64,000 nucleotides of DNA, taken from the NCBI RefSeq assembly GCF_030316135.1, contig NZ_CP128185.1:1674001-1738000 (forward strand). The letters are read 5' to 3'. Shown here piece by piece: positions 36,423 to 44,867 of the stretch (position 1 is the stretch's first letter; each line of letters begins with the position of its first letter). A program made the translations under genes and the position numbers. The notes under the pieces are model-generated. The model was not told the origin of the DNA. It was given only the letters and a program-made list of their open reading frames with translations, and ran no database searches. This stretch comes from Aliiglaciecola sp. LCG003. GTDB lineage: Bacteria; Pseudomonadota; Gammaproteobacteria; Enterobacterales; Alteromonadaceae.

Positions 36423-38206
36423 GGTGTTTTATTCTGCTGTGTGTTCCATAGGGTAGTGTAGGCGCCTTGCATATCTAAAAGTTGAGAATGAGTGCCTTGT
36501 TCGATGATTTGCCCCTGATCCATTACCACAATTCTATCGGCATCGACTATGGTAGATAGGCGATGGGCAATCACTAAACTAGTGTGACCTTGCGATATTT
36601 CCTTGATCGCGTCCAAAATAGACTTTTCTGACTGGCTATCGAGTGATGATGTTGCTTCGTCGAAGATTAAAATCGGTGGACGTTTTAAAATGGTCCGAGC
36701 AATCGCGACACGCTGCTTTTCACCACCGGATAGTTTTAATCCCCGCTCACCCACTTGTGTTTTATCACCATCGGGCAAACTGTTGACAAACCCACGAAGA
36801 TGGGCGAGATCGATAGCTTTTTGGACGTCGTCATCACTGGCATCCGGTCGGCCATAGCGGACATTTTCAAAAATACTATCATTAAACAGCACTGTATCTT
36901 GAGGCACTATACCTATGGCTTCACGCAAGGATTGCTGGGGAACTTGGCTGATATCCTGCCCATCTATACAGATTTTGCCTGCGCTGACATCGTAAAAGCG
37001 AAATAGCAATTTCATAAGGGTAGACTTACCCGCACCGCTTTCACCCACGACAGCCACTTTTTCTCCAGGGGCTATCTCAAAGGATATGTTTTTTAAAATA
37101 GGTCGGTCAGGTCGATAGTGAAATGCCACTTGTGAAAAGATGATTTTTCCGCTGCTTACAATTAACGGCTTGGCATCTTTTACATCGGAAATCTGGGGCT
37201 GCTGATCAAGTAGAGTGAATAGGTTTTCAATGTTGGCCAAGGAGCCACGAATTTCGCGATATACAAAACCAAGAAAGTTCAGGGGCATAAATATTTGCAT
37301 GGTGAAGGCATTGATCAAGACAAAGTCACCTATGGTCATTTTGCCTTCAACTACGCCAAATGCCGCCATGGCCATCATGGAAGTCATGGCTGCTGCGATG
37401 ATGAAGGCTTGTCCGCCGTTTAAGGCAAATAATGACAGACGATTTTTACGTCTAGCGCTTTCCCACCCAGCTAAGTCTGTATCATAGCGACTCGCTTCGT
37501 ATTTTTCATTATTGAAGTATTTCACGGTTTCATAATTCAATAGGCTATCAATCGCCCGGGAATTGGTGCTGGAATCAGCCAAATTAACTTCACGAACATA
37601 CTTGGTTCGCCAATCAGTTGCTTTGACTGAGAAGGTGATATAAACAATCACCGCAGTTAAAATAATAAGGGCAAAACTAAGGCCGTAGTTATAAAATAGT
37701 AGACCCACGACCATAACAATTTCAATCAGGGTAGGGCCGATGTTGAACACCATAAAACGCATCAAAAAGCTGATGCCGCTGGTACCGCGTTCAATATCTC
37801 TGGATAATCCGCCGGTTTGACGATTGAGATGAAAGTTGAGGTCCAATTGATGCAGATGCTCAAACACCCTCAGTCCCACTCTGCGCATCGCACGTTCGGT
37901 TACTCTGCCAAACAAGGTGTCTCTAATTTCTCCCATCAATACATTAATTAAACGCAGCACTCCGTAAGCAATAATCAACGCTATAGGTACGACTAACAAT
38001 TGACTACCCGGTGAGGAGATATTTAACGTATCGACGGTGTGTTTGAGCACAAAGGGTAACCATACACTGGCTACTTTAGCTGCTACTAGGCACAACAAGG
38101 CAAAAAATACACGTTGCTTAAACTCCATTAAAAATGGAAGAAGCTGTCTAAATACGCTCCAATTTAATGGTCTATTTGGATCTACTGGGATTCGACTTGA
38201 ACGCAT
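36419..38206 (-). CDS. ABC exporter of the Atm1/ABCB7 type, fused permease and ATPase
   Basis: Half-transporter of 595 aa. The permease domain with six helices is at about 30-320; the ATPase has Walker A GESGAGKST near 383, signature LSGGEKQRVAIARTI near 482 and Walker B ILIFDEATSSLDS. The N-terminal RSSRIPVDPNRPLNWSVFRQLLPFL and the TVKYFNNEKYEASRYD segment in the permease are hallmarks of the Atm1 family, which exports glutathione-linked sulfur or metal compounds. It is first in a tightly overlapped operon with DUF3820 and a hypothetical gene. A function in heavy metal or glutathione persulfide export is inferred from the family. Confidence 0.88.
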   Translation of the reverse strand: MRSSRIPVDPNRPLNWSVFRQLLPFLMEFKQRVFFALLCLVAAKVASVWLPFVLKHTVDTLNISSPGSQLLVVPIALIIAYGVLRLINVLMGEIRDTLFGRVTERAMRRVGLRVFEHLHQLDLNFHLNRQTGGLSRDIERGTSGISFLMRFMVFNIGPTLIEIVMVVGLLFYNYGLSFALIILTAVIVYITFSVKATDWRTKYVREVNLADSSTNSRAIDSLLNYETVKYFNNEKYEASRYDTDLAGWESARRKNRLSLFALNGGQAFIIAAAMTSMMAMAAFGVVEGKMTIGDFVLINAFTMQIFMPLNFLGFVYREIRGSLANIENLFTLLDQQPQISDVKDAKPLIVSSGKIIFSQVAFHYRPDRPILKNISFEIAPGEKVAVVGESGAGKSTLMKLLFRFYDVSAGKICIDGQDISQVPQQSLREAIGIVPQDTVLFNDSIFENVRYGRPDASDDDVQKAIDLAHLRGFVNSLPDGDKTQVGERGLKLSGGEKQRVAIARTILKRPPILIFDEATSSLDSQSEKSILDAIKEISQGHTSLVIAHRLSTIVDADRIVVMDQGQIIEQGTHSQLLDMQGAYTTLWNTQQNKTP

Positions 38207-38274
38207 ACTACTTGCTGGGGAAATGAGTGTCGGGCTAGTTTATCAGGAAAAAGCGGGTTGATCTGCCATAATTC

Positions 38275-39921
38275 TTAGGCATCTCCGGTTTGTTGGAGTA
38301 GTTCTCTGACCTTATGATAGCGCTCTAGTTGTTCGTCATTGAGTTGGCTGTTTTCGACCACGCGAATGCAATTATCGATTAGTTTTAAATTGGCGCTGGA
38401 CGAATTATCGGCGTTCTCGTTCATGGCTATTGCTTGCAATAAGTTCAATGCAATAGATACATTTTTGGGCATGACGGTAAATGCTTGTCTAAAGACCCGT
38501 AGTGCATCATCCAAATCACCCCGTTTATAATACGTCACGGCTGAGTTATTTAGTTCTTTAGGGGTTTGTTTAATGGCTATTCTTTCTTGCTTCTCTTGCT
38601 GAACGTAATGCAAAAACAAACTACCTTGTTGTTGGTCTTTTTTGCATCGTCGCTCGATAGCATCGAGGATCTTACTAGATTTTTCGTATAGGCCTAGTTC
38701 GTGGAAGGCTTTGGCCTTATCAAGCAGGGCATCCATACTTTCCATTTCCCAATTCTCTTCTGCCAGTTGTTCTAATAATGCTTTTGCATTCTCTTTCTCG
38801 TCCTGCAAGTATAATAATCGAGCATCAATTACCTTTATTTGATCATGCAATTCAGCTTTGGGAAATGCCGCTTTGAATTGTTTTACATATTCATTGGCCT
38901 GCTTAAGAAGTTTGAATGTTTCACTCTCATCGGATGTCATCGCAAAATCGATTCCTGCTCGCGCGACATTCAGATAATTTTCAGGTTTGTCGTGAATAGA
39001 ATCTTTGGCGAATTTGACAATTTTCTTAGCTGCGTCAAATTGGGTTTCATAATCATGGGTGATCCGGGATAAATCTAGGGCTGTTTTATGTCTTCGGATA
39101 TTCCGAGGTGAAATTTCAGTGGCCATAACCACGCATTCTAATGCGTTCTCGAAATCTTTTTGTTTTATTTGCAGTGCGGTGAGCAGATCGTAAGCGGCTA
39201 ATTGTGAGTCTGATTGAAAGGCTAATTCCAGCACCAGTTTTTCTGCATCTTCATCTTCATTCAAATAAATATGAGCGTTGACCAAACCTAACTGTGCCCA
39301 GGTAAATGGCTGAACATTGATGATTGCCTGATAAAATTCTTTGGCTTGTTGATGATGGCCGCAGGCCAACAAAAGTTCGCCTTTGGTTTTTAATGCTAGC
39401 GGGAAAAACTCAGAGTTTTTAGGATCTGCTAAAAACAGCTCGACTTCGGCCAATGCTTTAGAAAGCTGTCCTTTGCCTAAGTAACGATAAACTTTCTTTA
39501 AGGCTCTTTTACGCAATAATACTTTGCTTAGGCGTTTATCCAACTCATTGACAGTAAAGGGTTTTGCTAAAAAATCATCGGGTTGTAATTCAACGATACT
39601 GTGGACTAAATCTGAGGTGGTATCGGCACTGATAAAGATAAATGCGGTGCTAGGGTCTAATTCACCGTTATGTTTGAGCTGGTCGTAGAGATGATAGCCA
39701 TCATGGTCTTTTTTCAAGTTATAAGAGCAAATGATCAAATCAAAATGTTCATGCCGAATTTTATTGATAGCGTGTTGGGCTTTATCCACATAGGTAATAT
39801 TACTGAAGCCGAGTTCTTCTAGCGAATACTTCATATATCCTTTAGCCAGAACTTGATCATCAACAATCAATACTTTGGTATCTTTCGATATTTGTGGATT
39901 CATAAGCCAATTAATTTGCAA
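38275..39921 (-). CDS. Receiver-TPR protein with a degenerate phospho-acceptor site
   Basis: Protein of 548 aa. A CheY-like receiver at about 14-130 has the acidic pair D21 D22, the Ser/Thr position in FIFISADT and the Lys in FLAKPF. The phospho-acceptor position, normally Asp in the CDYNL motif of this family, is Ser66 (CSYNL). TPR repeats follow from about 140 to 540 (for example KALAEVELFLADP, ALKTKGELLLACGHHQQAKEFYQAI). The start could be Met7 rather than Met1. It would act as a protein-protein scaffold that no longer takes phosphate at the usual site. It is a lone gene, 68 bases from the ABC exporter. Confidence 0.88.
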   Translation of the reverse strand: MQINWLMNPQISKDTKVLIVDDQVLAKGYMKYSLEELGFSNITYVDKAQHAINKIRHEHFDLIICSYNLKKDHDGYHLYDQLKHNGELDPSTAFIFISADTTSDLVHSIVELQPDDFLAKPFTVNELDKRLSKVLLRKRALKKVYRYLGKGQLSKALAEVELFLADPKNSEFFPLALKTKGELLLACGHHQQAKEFYQAIINVQPFTWAQLGLVNAHIYLNEDEDAEKLVLELAFQSDSQLAAYDLLTALQIKQKDFENALECVVMATEISPRNIRRHKTALDLSRITHDYETQFDAAKKIVKFAKDSIHDKPENYLNVARAGIDFAMTSDESETFKLLKQANEYVKQFKAAFPKAELHDQIKVIDARLLYLQDEKENAKALLEQLAEENWEMESMDALLDKAKAFHELGLYEKSSKILDAIERRCKKDQQQGSLFLHYVQQEKQERIAIKQTPKELNNSAVTYYKRGDLDDALRVFRQAFTVMPKNVSIALNLLQAIAMNENADNSSSANLKLIDNCIRVVENSQLNDEQLERYHKVRELLQQTGDA

Positions 39922-40224
39922 ACAGGTAGTTAGGTTATCGTACTTGACGGAAATTTAATAAGTAGTTTTATAATATTTCCCACTAAATAGGGTAAATGTG
40001 TATTACTTGATTTTCCGCAAACGCTATAAAGTTTAAATTGGAGTTGAGCTATGTTCGAAAATATCTTAATGACTGGTACGAAAATTTGACTAAACAGCAC
40101 GAGTCTTGTAACACATCATCTAGTCTTTCTGTCTGTTTAGAAAAACTAAGTCGAGCAAATATATGTAAGGCCTAATCGATTTGACCACTACAAACAGCCT
40201 TACATACTGATTGCTGCTTATACT
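39922..40224. other. Non-coding gap between two minus-strand genes
   Basis: No gene. The only structure is a weak long-loop inverted repeat, GTAAGGC (40165-40171) with GCCTTAC (40197-40203), which could be the end of the PEP-CTERM-like gene transcript. No clear T tract follows on the minus strand. Confidence 0.35.
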
Positions 40225-40935
40225 TTATCGGGCAAGGGCCCCTCTGTTTTTAATGACTAAACCAAAAAGAGCGATTAGTATCAAATATAGAGAAGAAGGA
40301 GCAGGTACAGGTGTCGATTCAACATTTTCGAACACTTTAAAATTACCTGACACAAAGCTTAAAGATAGTTGGTTTAGTGTAGTGAAGTTGGTTGATGAAT
40401 CAGTCAGTAGACTATTGAAATCCATCTCAACTACAAGTCCAGAAAATTCAAAGTAACTATCAGTAAAATTAGTTTCTCCTGAAAAACCAGAGAATAGGGT
40501 CGCATCGCCTGCGCTGCCTAGTGGGAACCATTCGAGGGATTCAACAAGTGCGTTGCCACTTACATCCTTAAACGCAAAAGAATAGCGGGCAGGGAAAATA
40601 TCAAAGCGTTCGCTACCAGATGCAGTCACTTGTAACCATTCACTGTTGTCGTCATAAAATGTATTTCCATCATCTGACCATCTAAGCCTTTGACCGGCTA
40701 GAAAGGAGATATCTATTTTAAGGGTATCGTCTTCGGTTATTACAGTGTTTGGAATAGGTGCACTAAAACTATTGGTCCAGCAATTTGATGCTGTGCCAGT
40801 CGAGGTGTCGGATCCACTAATACATTGATGAATAGAACCATTATTCAAATCGTATTCATAAGTGATATCTATTACACCTGCATGAGAATTTAATAAGAAA
40901 AGTAACAGGGATAACGAGAGAACTAATTTGCACAT
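40225..40935 (-). CDS. Exported protein with PEP-CTERM-like sorting tail
   Basis: Protein of 236 aa from ATG 40935, which has a GGAG site 8 bases upstream; a longer frame to 41025 has no such site. A signal peptide covers 1-19 (LLNSHAG). The beta-rich middle has many Ser, Thr, Asn and Asp. The C terminus has the layout of a PEP-CTERM sorting signal: Pro-Ala-Pro in place of Pro-Glu-Pro, then a hydrophobic helix (SSLYLILIALFGLVI) and a basic end (KNRGALAR). It would be anchored and processed by an exosortase, which is not in the window. Likely a surface or polysaccharide-associated protein. Confidence 0.75.
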   Translation of the reverse strand: MCKLVLSLSLLLFLLNSHAGVIDITYEYDLNNGSIHQCISGSDTSTGTASNCWTNSFSAPIPNTVITEDDTLKIDISFLAGQRLRWSDDGNTFYDDNSEWLQVTASGSERFDIFPARYSFAFKDVSGNALVESLEWFPLGSAGDATLFSGFSGETNFTDSYFEFSGLVVEMDFNSLLTDSSTNFTTLNQLSLSFVSGNFKVFENVESTPVPAPSSLYLILIALFGLVIKNRGALAR

Positions 40936-41120
40936 GTACAACTCCATTTTTTGATAAACAGCTTTGAAACAACTCGTTTCAAAAATCGAGTTTTTAAAGC
41001 AAATATTAGACCTTAATTTAAGCATCTGAAATATATAGAGTTTTCAGGTAAGGATGAAAGTGTGTGTAAAGTTTACCGACAATTAAAATATTTTAGATAA
41101 TTGAATTAATTGATAAATTT

Positions 41121-41728
41121 GGGGGAAGTGGTGGACGCTACTGTGGTTCGGTCTGAAAGACTTGGCCGGTGAGCCTCGCCTGAAAAAATATAACATGGGG
41201 GAAGTGGTGGACGCTACTGTGGTTCGGTCTGAAAGACTTGACCGGTGACCCTCGCCTGAAAAAATATAACATGGGGGAAGTGGTGGACGCTACTGCGGTT
41301 CGGTCTGAAAGACTTGACCGGTGAGCCTCGACTGAAAAAATATAACATGGGGGAAGTGGTGGACGCTGCTGTGGTTCGGTCTGAAAGACTTGGCCGGTGA
41401 GCCTCGCCTGAAAATATATAACATGGGGGAAGTGGTGGACGCTACTGTGGTTCGGTCTGAAAGACTTGGCCGGTGAGCCTCGCCTGAAAAAATATAACAT
41501 GGGGGAAGTGGTGGACGCTACTGTGGTTCGGTCTGAAAGACTTGACCGGTGACCCTCGCCTGAAAAAATATAACATGGGGGAAGTGGTGGACGCTGCTGT
41601 GGTTCGGTCTGAAAGACTTGGCCGGTGAGCCTCGCCTGAAAATATATAACATGGGGGAAGTGGTGGACGCTACTGTGGTTCGGTCTGAAAGACTTGGCCG
41701 GTGAGCCTCGCCTGAAAAAATATAACAT
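41121..41728 (-). repeat. Eight 76-bp tandem repeats derived from the 3' part of tRNA-Val
   Basis: Eight units of exactly 76 bp start at 41121, 41197, 41273, 41349, 41425, 41501, 41577 and 41653. A ninth start at 41729 runs straight into the real tRNA-Val gene. On the minus strand each unit holds GGCGAGG, a CTCACCGG segment, a GTCTTTCAGAC hairpin and then CAGTAGCGTCCACCACTTC, the 3' end of tRNA-Val including CCA. The 5' half of the tRNA is absent, replaced by an AT-rich linker. Variants (CTGCTG, TTGACC, GACCC) recur with a three-unit period, so the array grew by unequal exchange or slippage. It lies downstream of the tRNA genes and should be co-transcribed with them. It resembles the rtT repeats of the E. 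coli tyrT operon in layout. Confidence 0.9.
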
Positions 41729-41736
41729 GGGGGAAG

Positions 41737-41813
41737 TGGTGGACGCTACTGGGCTTGAACCAGTGACCCTCGCCTTGTAAGGGCGATGCTCTCCCAACTG
41801 AGCTAAGCGTCCA
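41737..41813 (-). tRNA. tRNA-Val(TAC), copy 1
   Basis: Acceptor stem TGGACGC with GCGTCCA, D-arm TAGCTCAGTTGGGAGAGCA, anticodon loop CTTACAA (anticodon TAC), T-arm ACTGGTTCAAGCCCAGT and encoded CCA. Last tRNA of a three-gene array transcribed leftwards; its 3' end is the start of the repeat array. Confidence 0.96.
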
Positions 41814-41843
41814 TCTATTTTGAAGCTGTACAGTATAAAGAAG

Positions 41844-41920
41844 TGGTGGACGCTACTGGGCTTGAACCAGTGACCCTCGCCTTGTAAGGGCGATGCTCTC
41901 CCAACTGAGCTAAGCGTCCA
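41844..41920 (-). tRNA. tRNA-Val(TAC), copy 2
   Basis: Identical in sequence to the other two copies, with encoded CCA. Spacer of 30 bp to copy 1; the spacers share the segment GCTGTACA and end in CTTC after each CCA, like the repeat units. Confidence 0.96.
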
Positions 41921-41950
41921 TCTTTTATAAAGCTGTACAATGTAAAGAAG

Positions 41951-42027
41951 TGGTGGACGCTACTGGGCTTGAACCAGTGACCCTCGCCTTGTAAGGGCGA
42001 TGCTCTCCCAACTGAGCTAAGCGTCCA
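41951..42027 (-). tRNA. tRNA-Val(TAC), copy 3, first in the transcript
   Basis: Identical to the other copies. It is nearest to the promoter at 42068-42095. The array stands beside gltX as the valU operon does in E. coli. Confidence 0.96.
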
Positions 42028-42067
42028 ACTTGTTTACTTTCTTGCCGTGCTTGGCAAGTGGAGCGCT

Positions 42068-42095
42068 ATTATAGATATGCGTCTTTAGCTGTCAA
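42068..42095 (-). promoter_or_regulatory. Promoter of the tRNA-Val array
   Basis: On the minus strand TTGACA (42095-42090) and TATAAT (42073-42068) with 16 bp spacing, both perfect consensus. A GC-rich AGCGCTCC discriminator follows, of the type seen on stable-RNA promoters under stringent control. The rest of the 339-bp gap to gltX holds only the gltX upstream region with an AGGAA ribosome site. Confidence 0.88.
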
Positions 42096-42366
42096 CCCAA
42101 AAGATGAAATTTATTGTGCTAATGGCGTTTTACTACACGTTTTGCTTAATAAGAATACAACTAAGCAGGTTTATTAACCATAAGATTGTTACCCGTCTTT
42201 CTCCATTCGGTTGTATCGGGTTTACGCGCCTACCATTCGACTATATATTGAATTCATCATACCTGCGATAAACCGCATAAAAAATACCAAATTAGCCGTT
42301 TAAACATTTTTTATATTGGAGGATGGCTGTTAAACTTGCATGCTTTATTAGCTTAGGAATTATTTA

Positions 42367-43776
42367 ATGTCTATTACTACTCGATTTGCACCAAGCCCAA
42401 CCGGATACTTGCATGTTGGCGGCGCAAGAACTGCCCTTTATTCATGGCTGTATGCAAAAAGTAAAGGAGGCAAGTTTATCTTGCGGATCGAGGACACCGA
42501 CATTGAACGCTCTACGCAAGCGGCGATAAATGCCATATTAGAAGGTATGCAGTGGTTAGGCCTGCATCACGATGACGGTCCTTATTATCAGACTAAGCGT
42601 TTTGACCGTTACAAAGAACTCATCCAACAATTACTAAAAGAAGGTAAAGCATACAAATGCTTTATGTCTTCTGCAGAATTAGACGGTATTCGTGAAAAAC
42701 AAATGGCAAATGGCGAAAAACCGCGTTATCCAGGCACTTGGCGTGAACGCACCGATCATCCTGAAAATCAGCCATTTGCTATTCGTTTTAAAAATCCATT
42801 GAACGGGACAGTAGTCGTTAATGATCACATTCGCGGCAAAATTGAGATCAGTAATACTGAGCTCGACGATTTAGTTATTCAGCGCAGCGATGGCACACCC
42901 ACTTATAACTTCTGTGTTGTTGTGGATGATTGGGATATGGGTATTACCCATGTTGTGCGCGGCGAAGATCACATAAACAACACTCCACGACAGATTAATA
43001 TATTGCAAGCGCTGGGAGCTCCAATCCCAGAGTACGCTCATGTTTCTATGATATTGGGTGATGACGGTAAAAAGTTGTCTAAACGCCATGGAGCTGTTAG
43101 CGTCATGCAGTATCGAGATGACGGTTACCTACCACAAGCATTATTAAATTATTTGGTTAGGCTAGGGTGGTCCCACGGTGATCAGGAAATCTTCTCTGTG
43201 GATGAAATGATTGAACTGTTTGACCTCGATGCTATTGGCCAATCCGCATCCGCATTTAATACTGACAAACTCATTTGGTTGAACCAGCACTATATTAAAA
43301 CAATGCCAGCACAGGAAGTCGCTGAGCATGCTAAATGGCACTTCGACCAGCAGGCAATAGACTTAAGTGCTGGCCCTGCGCTAGAAGATGTTATTGCTAT
43401 TCAGGCTGATAGAGTGAAAACACTTAAAGAGATGGCGGAAATTAGCCGTTACTTTTACGAAGAGTATCAAGAGTTTGATGCTAACGCGGCTAAAAAACAC
43501 TTACGCCCAGTGGCTAAAGATGCCCTATTGTTGGTTAAAGACAAGTTACAAGCTATTCAACAGTGGGGGCCTGAGACAATTCAGCAAGCCATCAATGATA
43601 CGGCAACTGAATTAGACGTAGGCATGGGTAAAGTCGGAATGCCTTTACGAGTGGCTGCGACAGGTTCTGGAAATTCACCATCGTTAGATGTGACTTTGAA
43701 TCTGTTAAAACCAGAGCAAGTTGCGCAACGAATAGACAAGGCGCTTATTTATATAGCAAACAGAGAAAATTCCTAA
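42367..43776 (+). CDS. gltX: Glutamate--tRNA ligase
   Basis: Class I synthetase of 469 aa that charges tRNA-Glu. The HIGH motif is present as HVGG at 16-19 ([16 protein letters not shown]) and the KMSKS motif as KLSKRHG near 237. The zinc-region cysteines are reduced, as in many gammaproteobacterial forms. The C-terminal anticodon-binding part (from about 325) is complete. It is flanked by tRNA-Val on one side and tRNA-Ala and tRNA-Glu on the other, a conserved gammaproteobacterial neighbourhood. Its own substrate tRNA lies 280 bases downstream. Confidence 0.97.
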   Translation: MSITTRFAPSPTGYLHVGGARTALYSWLYAKSKGGKFILRIEDTDIERSTQAAINAILEGMQWLGLHHDDGPYYQTKRFDRYKELIQQLLKEGKAYKCFMSSAELDGIREKQMANGEKPRYPGTWRERTDHPENQPFAIRFKNPLNGTVVVNDHIRGKIEISNTELDDLVIQRSDGTPTYNFCVVVDDWDMGITHVVRGEDHINNTPRQINILQALGAPIPEYAHVSMILGDDGKKLSKRHGAVSVMQYRDDGYLPQALLNYLVRLGWSHGDQEIFSVDEMIELFDLDAIGQSASAFNTDKLIWLNQHYIKTMPAQEVAEHAKWHFDQQAIDLSAGPALEDVIAIQADRVKTLKEMAEISRYFYEEYQEFDANAAKKHLRPVAKDALLLVKDKLQAIQQWGPETIQQAINDTATELDVGMGKVGMPLRVAATGSGNSPSLDVTLNLLKPEQVAQRIDKALIYIANRENS

Positions 43777-43784
43777 AAAAATCG

Positions 43785-43813
43785 TTGACATGAAAAGGCT
43801 GGATGCCTAGAAT
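43785..43813 (+). promoter_or_regulatory. Promoter of the tRNA-Ala/tRNA-Glu operon
   Basis: TTGACA (43785-43790), 17 bp, TAGAAT (43808-43813), then GCGCCCC as a GC-rich discriminator, about 60 bp before tRNA-Ala. Confidence 0.85.
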
Positions 43814-43872
43814 GCGCCCCGCTGTCAGGGAATGGTATCTAGCGAAAAGCATAGACCAGTTGACGTAAGCAC

Positions 43873-43948
<76 letters not shown>

Positions 43949-44058
43949 TATTTCAAGGATGTTTTATTAGGCCTAGCTAGTAAACCAATAGAGAACAAAA
44001 TAGATAATAGTGTGTAGTGATTACATATTATTTGTGACGAAAGTCACAGAAGGTTAAA

Positions 44059-44134
44059 GTCCCCTTCGTCTAGAGGCCTAGGACACCGCCCTTTCACGGC
44101 GGTAACAGGGGTTCGAATCCCCTAGGGGACGCCA
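44059..44134 (+). tRNA. tRNA-Glu(TTC), copy 1
   Basis: GTCCCCTTCGTCTAGAGGCC start, anticodon loop CTTTCAC (TTC), T-arm AGGGGTTCGAATCCCCT, encoded CCA. Identical to copies 2 and 3. Confidence 0.96.
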
Positions 44135-44247
44135 TATTTTGTGTCAGAATATAAAATTGACACTATCTTTGAGTAAGCCTAGTTATCCAAAGATATAATT
44201 AGATTTGTGGCCTAGTGTCACAAGCAACGTAAGTTGCGAAGGTTAAA

Positions 44248-44323
44248 GTCCCCTTCGTCTAGAGGCCTAGGACACCGCCCTTTCACGGCGGTAACAGGGG
44301 TTCGAATCCCCTAGGGGACGCCA
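44248..44323 (+). tRNA. tRNA-Glu(TTC), copy 2
   Basis: Same sequence as copy 1. A terminator-like hairpin lies just after it (44332-44358). Confidence 0.96.
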
Positions 44324-44331
44324 TTTAAAAT

Positions 44332-44358
44332 AACCGCACTTAATTGGGCGGTTTTTTT
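44332..44358 (+). terminator. Internal terminator between tRNA-Glu copies 2 and 3
   Basis: AACCGC (44332-44337) pairs with GCGGTT (44348-44353), then T residues to 44358. It is similar in sequence to the final terminator at 44531, so copy 3 and its terminator look like a duplication of copy 2 and its terminator. It would lower expression of copy 3. Confidence 0.65.
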
Positions 44359-44449
44359 CAAGTCATATTGGTGTTGTTGATAAGCCTAGTTATCAATGAA
44401 ACCAAGCAACTTAGCTACTAAGTTGTGAATACCAGTCAGAGAAGGTTTA

Positions 44450-44525
44450 GTCCCCTTCGTCTAGAGGCCTAGGACACCGCCCTTTCACGGCGGTAACAGG
44501 GGTTCGAATCCCCTAGGGGACGCCA
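44450..44525 (+). tRNA. tRNA-Glu(TTC), copy 3
   Basis: Same sequence as copies 1 and 2. The upstream region shares AAGCCTAGTTATC and GCAAC segments with that of copy 2, a sign of tandem duplication. Confidence 0.96.
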
Positions 44526-44530
44526 AATAA

Positions 44531-44558
44531 AAAAACCGCACTTTAGTGCGGTTTTTTT
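44531..44558 (+). terminator. Terminator of the tRNA-Ala/Glu operon
   Basis: AAAAACCGCAC (44531-44541), loop TTTA, GTGCGGTTTTTTT (44546-44558). Strong intrinsic terminator directly after the last tRNA-Glu. Confidence 0.92.
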
Positions 44559-44636
44559 ATGCCTGTAATAGCATTGTTGGGATTCTCCACTGTAACCTTC
44601 ACGTGAATTCTTGAATAATATTTATGTGGACTGCAT

Positions 44637-44735
44637 TTACGTGGACAGCCATCGCAACAGGTCAGCCATTTTTACATGGACAGCCATCGTAATAGAACAT
44701 TAATTGTAATATTACATGGACAGGCATCTTAATAG
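44637..44735. repeat. Three spaced repeats of the Y1-element end motif
   Basis: TTACGTGGACAGCCATCG (44637), TTACATGGACAGCCATCG (44672) and TTACATGGACAGGCATCT (44712), spaced 35 and 40 bp, plus a weaker start at 44622. The reverse complement of GATGGCTGTCTAC from the Y1 element at 32236 is GTAGACAGCCATC, so these look like the same end family without a transposase. Nothing else is seen between 44559 and 44867. Confidence 0.65.
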
Positions 44736-44867
44736 AACAATTGATTGTTGCAACAGCATTACCCGCAGTCGCTTATCCAGTATGTCCGGTTAAGCCCTAT
44801 AAATTCGGATATGCAAGATAGGCAGGTTAATAGTTTGTATTCGATGCTAGTGTGATGGCTATTTCTG

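Noticed and set aside
41121-41728. CRISPR array
   Set aside because: There are no variable spacers: the whole 76-bp unit is repeated, it is linked to a tRNA gene, and no cas genes are present.
41138-41797. A 219-codon open frame on the minus strand across the tandem repeats
   Set aside because: It exists only because the 76-bp unit has no stop in any frame. The peptide repeats every 76 residues through all three frames, and it runs into the tRNA-Val gene.
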